In this document: positions 35,797-43,414 of the stretch, in pieces
Numbering within the stretch: the stretch's first letter is position 1
Layout: each line of letters starts with the position of its first letter
From: Bacteroidota bacterium
Lineage (GTDB): Bacteria; Bacteroidota; Bacteroidia; NS11-12g; UBA9320
DNA: 64,000 nt
Direction of reading: 5' to 3'
Assembly (NCBI GenBank): GCA_016124755.1
Contig: WGNA01000016.1
Coordinates: 79,870 to 143,869, forward strand
Made by a program: the position numbers and the translations under genes
Notes under the pieces: generated by a model
Told to the model about the DNA's origin: nothing
The model's input: the letters and a program-made list of their open reading frames with translations, nothing else
Database searches by the model: none

Positions 35797-36260
35797 CAGA
35801 TAAAAATCTGTTTTAGTTCTAAAATAGCCGACCGTATTCTCGTCTTCACGGTACCGAGAGGAAGGGCGAGTTGTTCTGCAATTTCACTATGACTGTATCC
35901 CTGAATGTAAGAAAGTTCAATTAGTTTTCTCTTTTCCGGATCCAGTTTAGCCAGTTGCGAATGCAAGCCGATAGTGTCGGTGTTGAACTCATAACCGCTT
36001 TCATGAACAGATACGTCTTCCACAGGCGTTTGGATTTTCTCCCTTCTGTCACTTGACCGGATTGAATCAATTGCTTTGTTGCGAACAATGTTCAGCATCC
36101 AGGTATAAAGTCTACCCTTTGAAGAATCGTACGAACTTCCGTTTTTCCAGATGTTTACTAAAGATTCCTGCAAAACATCCAGCGCTCTGTCTTCATCATT
36201 CACTAATGACATGGCTACGCCGAGCAAAGCTTTTCCGTAGTGCGTATATATATCCCGCAT
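35796..36260 (-). CDS. ECF RNA polymerase sigma factor; first ATG probably internal
   Basis: 154 residues from the first ATG. Region 2 is seen in ALDVLQESLVNIWKNGSSYD and GRLYTWMLNIVRNKAIDSIR, and region 4 in LIELSYIQGYSHSEIAEQLA, then LPLGTVKTRIRSAI with the HTH. The frame stays open upstream to a TAA at 36321-36323 and reads NQDELISRLQSGDSEV just before the ATG, which is typical of ECF sigma N-termini. The true start is therefore likely a non-ATG codon: CTG at 36311 or ATT at 36320. The gene lies 81 bases downstream of sulP on the same strand and is followed by its anti-sigma factor. Confidence 0.88.
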   Translation of the reverse strand: MRDIYTHYGKALLGVAMSLVNDEDRALDVLQESLVNIWKNGSSYDSSKGRLYTWMLNIVRNKAIDSIRSSDRREKIQTPVEDVSVHESGYEFNTDTIGLHSQLAKLDPEKRKLIELSYIQGYSHSEIAEQLALPLGTVKTRIRSAILELKQIFI

Positions 36261-36341
36261 TACTTCCGAATCCCCGCTCTGAAGCCTAGATATGAGTTCG
36301 TCCTGATTCAGACCGGCAATTTAAGTAGAATATGAAATAAG

Positions 36342-37862
36342 TCAGAATTCACGATGAAGAATCGTCACTTCTATATTCCGGCTTTTGCTCACACCCCGAA
36401 AATCATCTATCACTTCCTGAACATCTTTATCCATGTACAGAGTTTTAGTGAGATCAATTATCAAGTGGCTTCCTTCCGGTATCTGATTCAACCGATTCTG
36501 TATAGCACCTTTATTTATAAAACTCACTTGTTCCGGAAGCCGCATTCGAAGATCACCTTCCGATTCTCCCGATTCTTCGTGTATGAAATAGGAATTCTGG
36601 AAGCTGTTGGCCATAAGCATAACCGTTCCGACTCCTAATCCGAGCGCAATTCCATACAGCAAATCCGTAAACATAATACCGGCAATGGTTACAATGAACG
36701 GGATAAACTGACCTCTGCCCTGAAGGTACATTACACGGAAGTTTTTCGGATTTGCCAGTTTGTAACCAATCCTCAACAGAATTGCCGCCAAAACTGCTCT
36801 CGGAATAAGATTGAGTAAATCCGGAATAAGAATCACAAACAAAAGCAATAACAAGCCATGGAAAATAGCGGATAATTTGGTTTTGGCTCCACTTTGCATA
36901 TTGGCCGTGCTGCGTACAATTACCTGTGTAACCGGAATTCCGCCAATTAGTCCGCTGAGAACATTACCTGCACCTTGTGCCAACAATTCCCGGTTTGTTG
37001 GAGTAACTCTTTTTTCGGAATCCATTTTATCTGTAGCCTCAACACATAATAATGTTTCCAGACTTGCAACAATGGCAATGGTGATTGCTGTCACGTAAAT
37101 TTTGTAATGTGCTAAAACACCCCAATCCGGAAAAGTGAAAAAGGAGGCAAATTCTTTCGCATCAGACGCCACAGGCACTTTCACCAAATGATCCGTGGAA
37201 AGTGCAAACTCCGGATAATTCTCTCGGGTAACCAGTTCGAAAATAATTCCCGCCACTACGGCTATCATGGGCCCGGAAATCAATTGAAAAATACGATGTT
37301 TTTTAGATAAATATTTGTCCCAAATAAATAAAATAAGCAACGCTATTAATGCAATTACTACCGCAGACGGACTCAGATAATCAAATATCCGGAATAACTC
37401 TGTTAATGAATTTTCACCGTCTTTTTGAAAAAACGAAAGGTTTCCTTCGTATTCTGAATCGAGTCCGACGGCATGTGGAAGTTCTTTAATAAAGATAACG
37501 ACACCAATGCCGGCGAGCATTCCTTTGATTACAGCTCCCGGGAAATAATATCCAATTACACCGGCTTTCAACAAACCAAATACGATTTGAAGAATACCGG
37601 CTAAAACCACCGCCACCAAAAATCCTTCGTAATTAAAATCCTGGATTGCAGGAGCAACAACGGCAATTAATCCGGCAGCCGGACCACTCACGCCCAGCCT
37701 TGAACCGCTAAGCGCACCGACTAAAACACCACCGATAATTCCGGCAATTAATCCGGCAAAAGGTTGGGCTCCACTGGCCAGCGCAATTCCAAGACAAAGC
37801 GGAAGAGCAACAAAAAATACGACTATGCTGGCAGGAAAATCATCCCTGAAATTTTTAAACAT
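36342..37862 (-). CDS. SulP-family inorganic anion transporter with STAS domain
   Basis: 506 residues. The N-terminus FPASIVVFFVALPLCLGIAL and IAGIIGGVLVGALSGSRLGV, followed by SGPAAGLIAVVAPAI, is the SulP/SLC26 signature. About 10-12 membrane helices follow, with DKMDSEKRVTPTNRELLAQG in an inner loop and GAGNVLSGLIGGIPVTQVIV. The last 65 residues (about 440-506) form a STAS domain with HLIIDLTKTLYMDKDVQEVI. Members move sulfate, bicarbonate or other anions; this subgroup is often linked to bicarbonate, but no carbonic anhydrase is adjacent here. The sigma/anti-sigma pair follows by 81 bases and may share its transcript. Confidence 0.92.
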   Translation of the reverse strand: MFKNFRDDFPASIVVFFVALPLCLGIALASGAQPFAGLIAGIIGGVLVGALSGSRLGVSGPAAGLIAVVAPAIQDFNYEGFLVAVVLAGILQIVFGLLKAGVIGYYFPGAVIKGMLAGIGVVIFIKELPHAVGLDSEYEGNLSFFQKDGENSLTELFRIFDYLSPSAVVIALIALLILFIWDKYLSKKHRIFQLISGPMIAVVAGIIFELVTRENYPEFALSTDHLVKVPVASDAKEFASFFTFPDWGVLAHYKIYVTAITIAIVASLETLLCVEATDKMDSEKRVTPTNRELLAQGAGNVLSGLIGGIPVTQVIVRSTANMQSGAKTKLSAIFHGLLLLLFVILIPDLLNLIPRAVLAAILLRIGYKLANPKNFRVMYLQGRGQFIPFIVTIAGIMFTDLLYGIALGLGVGTVMLMANSFQNSYFIHEESGESEGDLRMRLPEQVSFINKGAIQNRLNQIPEGSHLIIDLTKTLYMDKDVQEVIDDFRGVSKSRNIEVTILHREF

Positions 37863-37936
37863 GATAAATTGAATTGAGATTTAAAAAGAATAAAACATCA
37901 AACCAAAAGATTTGAAGATTAATAAAATTCAATAGA

Positions 37937-38233
37937 TCATATCCATTCGGGCGGGTGCTTTTCCTTTTCCGGAAACCGGATTAATTCTGTCTTGTGAATT
38001 AAATTAAAAAATTGCAAGACTAATTCATTGCAATTGCTGATTTCAGAATTTATTAAAAGAACATCATCCTGCTCATCGTCTTCATCTTCATCTTCTTCCG
38101 AATTCCCCGGCAGACTATAATTGATGTGCGTTTCCTGAATGTCTTCATTGATTAATACACAATTCTCATCCGTACAATTTAAAACAAAATCACCACCATT
38201 CCCATTGTCAGCTCGCATAGTAGCTGAAATCAA
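37937..38233 (-). CDS. Small secreted acidic protein, non-ATG start
   Basis: 98 residues from a TTG at 38233; the first ATG (38218) would make it shorter still. The frame is open further upstream, and from the CTG at 38261-38263 it reads LKYIIFISIILISATMRADN. That looks like a signal peptide, so translation may begin there, overlapping the antiporter TGA in a CTGA. The mature part has two cysteines (LNCTDENCVLI), an acidic run EEDEDEDDEQDD, then SNCNELVLQFFNLIHK. I do not recognise a family. Codon use is unremarkable. Downstream is sulP, on the same strand, 75 bases away. Confidence 0.45.
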   Translation of the reverse strand: MISATMRADNGNGGDFVLNCTDENCVLINEDIQETHINYSLPGNSEEDEDEDDEQDDVLLINSEISNCNELVLQFFNLIHKTELIRFPEKEKHPPEWI

Positions 38234-38259
38234 AATGATTGATATGAAAATTATGTATT

Positions 38260-39561
38260 TCAGTTCTCTTTTTTCTCTTGTGAATCTTCTGTATCGTTTT
38301 CCGTTTCTGTTACTGTTACCGTTACCGTTTCCGTTTCAGTTCCTGTTTCCGTCACCCCCGAAAACAATCCGGCGAACCGAAGCTTTTTCGGAGTAGGATC
38401 TTTTCGGTACGAAATCAGTCCGAAAGTCATCACTAAACTGGTGATTAATACAACATATAAAATTACACTTTCCGGGAAAGATGCATCTTTAAACTGCGAA
38501 GGAATAGAATAATAAAGCAGCACGGTAATTAAACCTCTTGGCGCAATGTACAACGCCGGTTGCATATAATCTTTTTGAAACAACCGAAGGCCAATCCACC
38601 TTAGGGCGAAAAGAATCAGAACAACAGAAATACTAAGTAACAATGCGCGAATATCGAGGAGTGATTCCAGTATCATAGATAGTCCGAAAACGATAAAAAA
38701 GAAAGTTCTGAGAACGAATGAAGTCTCCCTTGTAATAATATGAAAGTTTCGCTCCATCAGTTTTAATTCCATTCTACTCACTAATCTGGCCCAGCGGTTC
38801 TTAAAAACCAACTGGTTGTTTTTTAACATTAAACCAAACAACAAAATAAGAATGAGCGGACTTAAATGAAGCTGCTTTTCAATCGCATACAAAACGATGA
38901 GTATAGCCAGAAACAGGAATATTTTAACTTTTGACCGGATGTACTTAAAAAGAATAATTAATCCGAAAGAAGTAAAAACGGAAACAACAATTGTGAGAAT
39001 GAGTTTCCAACTGAAGGCAAAAAGTTCCTGAGTTTTATTGTCGTTTTCGAGCAGACCGATTAACAAATAAAAAAGCATGATACCGAGTATGTCGGATATG
39101 CAACTTTCATAAACCAGAAATTCCTTCTTGTCACCTTTCAGGTTTTCAACACTTGGAATTACAATCGCACTGCTGATAACCGATAATGGTGTTGCGTATA
39201 AGAAGGAAATCCAGACATCCATACGAAAAGCAAAGCTGATGGAGAGTCCGATAATGAGCACACTCGCAATCAGAACCACCAAAGCCATCCCGCTTGATTT
39301 TTTAATGAGCGGAAGTTTTTCCTTTGTTAGTTCCAGATCCAAAGCACCTTCGAGCACAATCATTATCAACCCAACCACACCCAGTACTTCAAGCACCTGC
39401 TGGAGGTTTGAGCTGTCGATTTGCTTGTAACGCCCTACCATTATGCCGGTAAGTATGAGCAGCAGAACCGAAGGAATATTGGTCTTGCGGCTCAGTTCCG
39501 AGAAGAAGTAAGACAGGATAAGTGCCAGTGATCCGGCGATTATAAGGTCATAAGCTGACAT
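38260..39561 (-). CDS. Cation/proton antiporter (CPA family) with hexamer-repeat tail
   Basis: 433 residues with about 11-12 membrane helices. The N-terminal LSRKTNIPSVLLLILTGIMV, ILVVLEG-type segment (LIMIVLEGALDLEL) and TPLSVISSAIVIPSVENL, then VYESCISDILGIMLFY, match the Na+/H+ exchanger fold of CPA1/CPA2, where an acidic pair binds the cation. GLITVLLYYSIP closes the transporter core. It probably exchanges Na+ or K+ for protons at the inner membrane. The C-terminal 30 residues (GTETETVTVTVTETEND) are encoded by GTTACN/GTTTCN hexamers (38296-38355) and are not expected in the family. Its stop overlaps the probable start of the small acidic protein. Confidence 0.88.
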   Translation of the reverse strand: MSAYDLIIAGSLALILSYFFSELSRKTNIPSVLLLILTGIMVGRYKQIDSSNLQQVLEVLGVVGLIMIVLEGALDLELTKEKLPLIKKSSGMALVVLIASVLIIGLSISFAFRMDVWISFLYATPLSVISSAIVIPSVENLKGDKKEFLVYESCISDILGIMLFYLLIGLLENDNKTQELFAFSWKLILTIVVSVFTSFGLIILFKYIRSKVKIFLFLAILIVLYAIEKQLHLSPLILILLFGLMLKNNQLVFKNRWARLVSRMELKLMERNFHIITRETSFVLRTFFFIVFGLSMILESLLDIRALLLSISVVLILFALRWIGLRLFQKDYMQPALYIAPRGLITVLLYYSIPSQFKDASFPESVILYVVLITSLVMTFGLISYRKDPTPKKLRFAGLFSGVTETGTETETVTVTVTETENDTEDSQEKKEN

Positions 39562-39697
39562 GCACCAAAAATGCAGGATTTACAAGGATTCTGCAAGTGG
39601 ATAATCATGGCAGCATCTCATTTCAAAGCCGGCACAACGAAAAGCGCTGTGGGCAAAAGCTTCCACCGATTTGTTCAGGAGTGATTTAATTTGTCTT

Positions 39698-40471
39698 ATG
39701 TGTTACGACATAAAAACCAAGCTTGAAGCGATGCTCAAACGGGCGAGATTCAGCAACGATGAACAACGGATTCAGGAATTGCTGCAACAATTGGAGCCGT
39801 ATGTTCAGGAAGATTATTACCATGTTTCGGGTTTCGCTCATCCGCTCCTACCGATTTACACGCAACAGGATCCGTATTGGCCAAAACTCTGTCAATGGGG
39901 ACTAATTCCTTCCTGGGTTAAAGGCAATGAGGACCGGAAGAGAATGGAAAATCAAACGCTGAATGCCCGTGGAGAAACCATATTTGAGAAGGCATCTTTC
40001 CGCCATTCAGCCCGAAATAAAAGAGGCTTGTTGTATGTGAGCGGATTTTTCGAGCACCATGAACTAAACGGAAATAAATATCCTTTCTTCATCCGGAGAA
40101 AAGACGGAGAGCCCATGATTTTCGCAACACTTTGGAGTGAATGGATCGATAAAGAATCCGGAGAAGTAATCAGTTCTTATTCGATTGTTACAACAGAAGC
40201 CAATCCGATGATGGCAAAAATTCACAACAATCCCAAATTACCCGAACCGCGGATGCCGGTAATTCTGCACGACGAAAATGCGGACGACTGGCTACGACCG
40301 TGGCGCGACGATACCGATTCGGCTTTTCTCACCGATATGATGCAACCGTTTCCACAAAGCGAACTGGAAGCCTGGCCGGTTCGGCGATTAAGAGGAAAGG
40401 ATGCTGTGGGCAATGTTCCGGAGGCGAATGAACGGTATGAATATGAAGAGTTGGATTTGGAGCTGAATTAA
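39698..40471 (+). CDS. SRAP-domain protein (YedK/HMCES family)
   Basis: 257 residues from the ATG at 39698, which places the catalytic Cys at position 2 (MCYDIKTK). Removal of Met exposes this Cys, which forms a thiazolidine crosslink with abasic sites in single-stranded DNA and so protects them. An upstream start at 39671 would bury it and is rejected. Other active-site positions are TLNARGETI (R91), SGFFEHHE (E119) and AKIHNNPKLPEPRMPVIL (H176). All SRAP residues are present. It is monocistronic and ends two bases before the convergent aldehyde dehydrogenase stop. Confidence 0.93.
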   Translation: MCYDIKTKLEAMLKRARFSNDEQRIQELLQQLEPYVQEDYYHVSGFAHPLLPIYTQQDPYWPKLCQWGLIPSWVKGNEDRKRMENQTLNARGETIFEKASFRHSARNKRGLLYVSGFFEHHELNGNKYPFFIRRKDGEPMIFATLWSEWIDKESGEVISSYSIVTTEANPMMAKIHNNPKLPEPRMPVILHDENADDWLRPWRDDTDSAFLTDMMQPFPQSELEAWPVRRLRGKDAVGNVPEANERYEYEELDLELN

Positions 40472-40473
40472 CC

Positions 40474-41847
40474 TCACTCCCCAACAATCACGGTCTTCAC
40501 ATTTACAAATTCAAGTAACCCGGCCTTACTGAGTTCCCGTCCGAAGCCGCTTTCTTTCACACCGCCAAACGGTAATCTCGGATCAGATCGAACGAGCGTA
40601 TTCACGGCACAGGATCCGGATTGCATTTCGAACATCGCAATATGCAAAGCCTTTTTCTCATCCCGGCTAAAGACTGCTCCGCCCAATCCGTATTGTGACT
40701 GATTGGCTAATAGAATCGCTTCCTCATCAGAATTGGCAATGATTACGGATGCAACAGGTCCGAACATTTCTTCATCGAAAGCAGGCATCCCCGGTTTTAC
40801 TCCGGTTAAAATGGTGGGCGGATAAAAATACCCTACACCCGATGGAATTTCCCCACCCATGATACAATCCGCTCCCGCAGCAATACTTTCCTGAACCTGA
40901 CGATGGATATTATTTCGCAAATCTTCCCGCGCCATTGGACCTAAACGAGTTCCTAGTTCCGTTGGATCTCCAAAAGTTCTCGATTCAAAATTATTTCTCA
41001 ATCCTTTTAGAAAAGCATTTGCTGAATCCTTATGAACTATAAAACGTTTTGCCGAAATACAACTTTGTCCGTTGTTGAGCAACCGGCTTGTGGCACATGC
41101 ATTAACAGCTACTTCCGAATCTGCATCCTTTAGAACTAAATAAGCATCGCTGCCACCTAATTCAAAAACACATTTCTTAAGATATTTCCCGGCCAATTGT
41201 GCGACTGATTTCCCAGCGCGACTACTTCCCGTTAGCGTAATAGCCTGAATCACCGGACTTGAAATTACCTCTTCCATATCTTCAATTCGAATTCGCAATT
41301 GTTGAAATTCATGATTTTCAAAACCCGATTCGCGAAAGAGTTTTTCAATCATTTCAGCGCAACCAAAAACATTGGGAGCATGTTTCAGAATAACCGAATT
41401 ACCTGCAACAAGAGCCGGAACCGCACACCGGAACACCTGCCAGAAAGGATAATTCCAGGGCATGATCGCCAGTACCGAACCAATGGGCTGATGCGTAATT
41501 ATAGCCATCTTATTTTCGGTATCCACCCACTCGTCGGATAAAAATTCCTCTGCATGTTGGGCGTAATACCGGCAGAGCCAGGCGCATTTTTCTATTTCTG
41601 CAACTCCTTCGTTCAAAGGTTTTCCCATCTCTGTCGCAACCAGATTTGCCAGCGATTTTTTCTTGCTGATGAGAGCCTCCGAAAGATTGATTAACAAATC
41701 GCACCGATCGTGTTGCCGTGTGGTTCGCCAGACTAGATAGGCATCGTGCGCTTTTCGCAGAACGGATTGAATCTGATCTGAATTTGCATATTGATATTCC
41801 TTAATACTTTCTCCGGTGGCAGGATTGATGGTTGTGGTCGATTGCAT
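40474..41847 (-). CDS. NAD(P)-dependent aldehyde (succinate-semialdehyde-type) dehydrogenase
   Basis: 457 residues from the ATG at 41847 (MQSTTTINPATGESIKEY). A longer frame to 41949 adds only a Pro-Leu-Gln repeat made of hexamers and is rejected. It oxidises an aldehyde to the acid with NAD(P)+. The motifs are IMPWNYPFW with N132, the general base E229 in VFELGGSDAY and the nucleophile C263 in NNGQSCISAKRF, with FDEEMFGPVASVI later. The 'INPATGE' start and length resemble the SSADH group (GabD/Sad), but the substrate is not certain. It is convergent to the SRAP gene, and the hexamer array begins nine bases upstream of its start. Confidence 0.92.
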   Translation of the reverse strand: MQSTTTINPATGESIKEYQYANSDQIQSVLRKAHDAYLVWRTTRQHDRCDLLINLSEALISKKKSLANLVATEMGKPLNEGVAEIEKCAWLCRYYAQHAEEFLSDEWVDTENKMAIITHQPIGSVLAIMPWNYPFWQVFRCAVPALVAGNSVILKHAPNVFGCAEMIEKLFRESGFENHEFQQLRIRIEDMEEVISSPVIQAITLTGSSRAGKSVAQLAGKYLKKCVFELGGSDAYLVLKDADSEVAVNACATSRLLNNGQSCISAKRFIVHKDSANAFLKGLRNNFESRTFGDPTELGTRLGPMAREDLRNNIHRQVQESIAAGADCIMGGEIPSGVGYFYPPTILTGVKPGMPAFDEEMFGPVASVIIANSDEEAILLANQSQYGLGGAVFSRDEKKALHIAMFEMQSGSCAVNTLVRSDPRLPFGGVKESGFGRELSKAGLLEFVNVKTVIVGE

Positions 41848-42503
41848 GGTCAAAAGTAACTGAAACGGTAACGGGAACCGTAACGGGAGCGGAAACGGTA
41901 ACGGTAACAGGAAAGGTAACTGTAACTGTAACTGTAACGGTAACTCCATTAAGAGCAGAAGAGCAATAGAGCGGGAAGAGCGTTGGATTCTTCGCTGTGC
42001 TCAGAATTTGAATGCAAGCACACTCTCGCTCTAAAGCTCTCATGCTCTTTAAAAGTTCTGTTACCGTTACTGTTACCGTTACTGTTACCGTTACTGTTAC
42101 TGTTACTGTTACAGGATGCGGTTGCTTCGCTTCGCTCAGCATGACGAGGACTCCGATGGTAGTACAGGGATTCTTCGCTTCGCTCAGAATTTTAAGGAAT
42201 ACGTTCTCTCGCTCTCACGCTCTTTCAAAGACCCGTTACTGTTACAGTTACAGTTACAGTTACCGTTGCAGAATTTGGTTGCTTCCCTTCGCTCAGCATG
42301 ACGGGGACTTCGATGGTGGAATTAGGGATTCTTCGCTGCGCTCAGAATTTCAATGCAAACGCTCTCTCGCTCTCCCGCTCTCCCGCTCTTTCTAAATCCC
42401 GTTACTGTTACAGTTACCGTTGCAGAATTCGGTTGCTTCCCTTCGCTCGGCATGACGAGGACTCCGATGGTGGAATTAGAGATTCTTCGCTGCGCTCAGA
42501 ATT
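41848..42503. repeat. Composite repeat array with GTTACN hexamer tracts
   Basis: No gene is supported; open frames on the plus strand here are translated repeats. Hexamer tracts of the form GTTACN lie at 42055-42114, 42234-42268 and 42401-42423. A tract in the opposite orientation (NGTAAC) is at 41856-41945, directly upstream of the aldehyde dehydrogenase. Between tracts a unit of about 150 bases recurs: a GGTTGCTTC...CGCTCAGCATGACG part, GAGGACTCCGATGGT, a GATTCTTCGCTGCGCTCAGA part, then CAATGCAA and GCTCTC copies. Three units are recognisable, each with a different hexamer number. Confidence 0.8.
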
Positions 42504-42818
42504 TCAATGCAAGCGTAAAACTTTGCACTGATCAAAAAGATCATCCCAATTTGGATTGAATTGATTGATCAATTCTAATTTATAATTTCTGACCTTACCT
42601 TTAATAAACTTTTCTCTGGCTATCGCTTCATCAATCGTATCGAACCATTCGTAATAAAGTAGAATTCCTATTTCATATTTAGCTGTAAAGGAATTTGGGT
42701 TAAAATGATTTTTGTGCTCGGACACTCTTCTCAATAAAGATGCTGTAACCCCGGTGTACAGCACTTTTCGATTCTTGCTTGTGAGAATATATACATATCC
42801 TCCTTTAAACTTTTTCAT
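42504..42818 (-). CDS. GIY-YIG single-domain nuclease (UPF0213-like)
   Basis: 104 residues. The GIY-YIG core is seen as GYVYILTSKNRKVLYTGVTA (GYVYIL and YTGVT are the paired strands) followed by LLRRVSEHKN (catalytic Arg region) and the helix with the conserved Glu, EAIAREKFIKGKVRNYKLEL, ending INQFNPNWDDLF. These small proteins resemble the nuclease domain of UvrC and homing endonucleases; in this phylum they occur in many copies without known role. The gene is embedded in the repeat arrays. Its last codons (RLH) and its TGA at 42504 are inside a copy of the CAATGCAAGCG repeat part. Confidence 0.88.
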   Translation of the reverse strand: MKKFKGGYVYILTSKNRKVLYTGVTASLLRRVSEHKNHFNPNSFTAKYEIGILLYYEWFDTIDEAIAREKFIKGKVRNYKLELINQFNPNWDDLFDQCKVLRLH

Positions 42819-43414
42819 GGTAAGTCGAAAATATAAATTCTGAGCGAAGCGAAGAATCTCAATTTAATTTTTATCAATGAACGTCATGCTGAGTGCAGCG
42901 AAGCATCTAATTAATTAGCGACATCAATCCCAGTTGATGGTATTGCAACCGCAACCTCCAGAAAGAGCGGGAAAAGCGTTGAATTTTTCACTAGCTCAAA
43001 GTTTCAATACAGCGTACTCTCTCCCGCTCTCTCGTTGTACCGCTCTTTCAAAATACCGTTACTGTTACTGTTACAGAATTAGGTTGCTTCACTGCGCTCA
43101 GAATTTCAATGCAAGCGCTCTTTCCCTCTCCTGCTCTCCTGATCTTCCTAAATCCCGTTACAGTTACAGTTACTGTTACAGAATTAGGTTGCTTCGCTGC
43201 GCTCAGAATTTAAAGGCAACCTGCTCTCTCGCTCTATCGCTCTCCTGCTTTATCAAAATCCCGTTACAGTTACAGTTTCCGTTACCGTTACAGTTCTCTC
43301 CAAACGACAACGGGCGGCCAATCGGCCACCCGCTATCAAAAACTAAAAGGGAAATACATTAAACCAACCGGCCCTGTCTGGTTCCGATCGATGATCTTGT
43401 GAACAGAAAATGCT
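42819..43414. repeat. Second composite repeat array upstream of the GIY-YIG gene
   Basis: No gene is supported. GTTACN tracts lie at 43058-43076, 43157-43180 and 43263-43296 (the last with GTTTCC variants). Each is followed or preceded by AGAATTAGGTTGCTTC and CGCTGCGCTCAGAATTT with CAATGCAAGCGCTCT. At 42840-42910 is an inverted copy of the short motif (GAGCGAAGCGAAGAATCT, GTCATGCTGAGTGCAGCG). About 43305-43335 carries a possible hairpin GGGCGGCCAATCGGCCACCC (GGGCGGCC/GGCCACCC with one mismatch), followed by no long T run; it may end the CHRD-gene transcript only weakly. Confidence 0.75.

Noticed and set aside
42012..42559. Overlapping plus-strand open frames in the repeat region
   Set aside because: All are translations of the GTTACN and GCTCTC repeats (VTVTVT, SRSPAL runs) in several frames with no conserved protein features.
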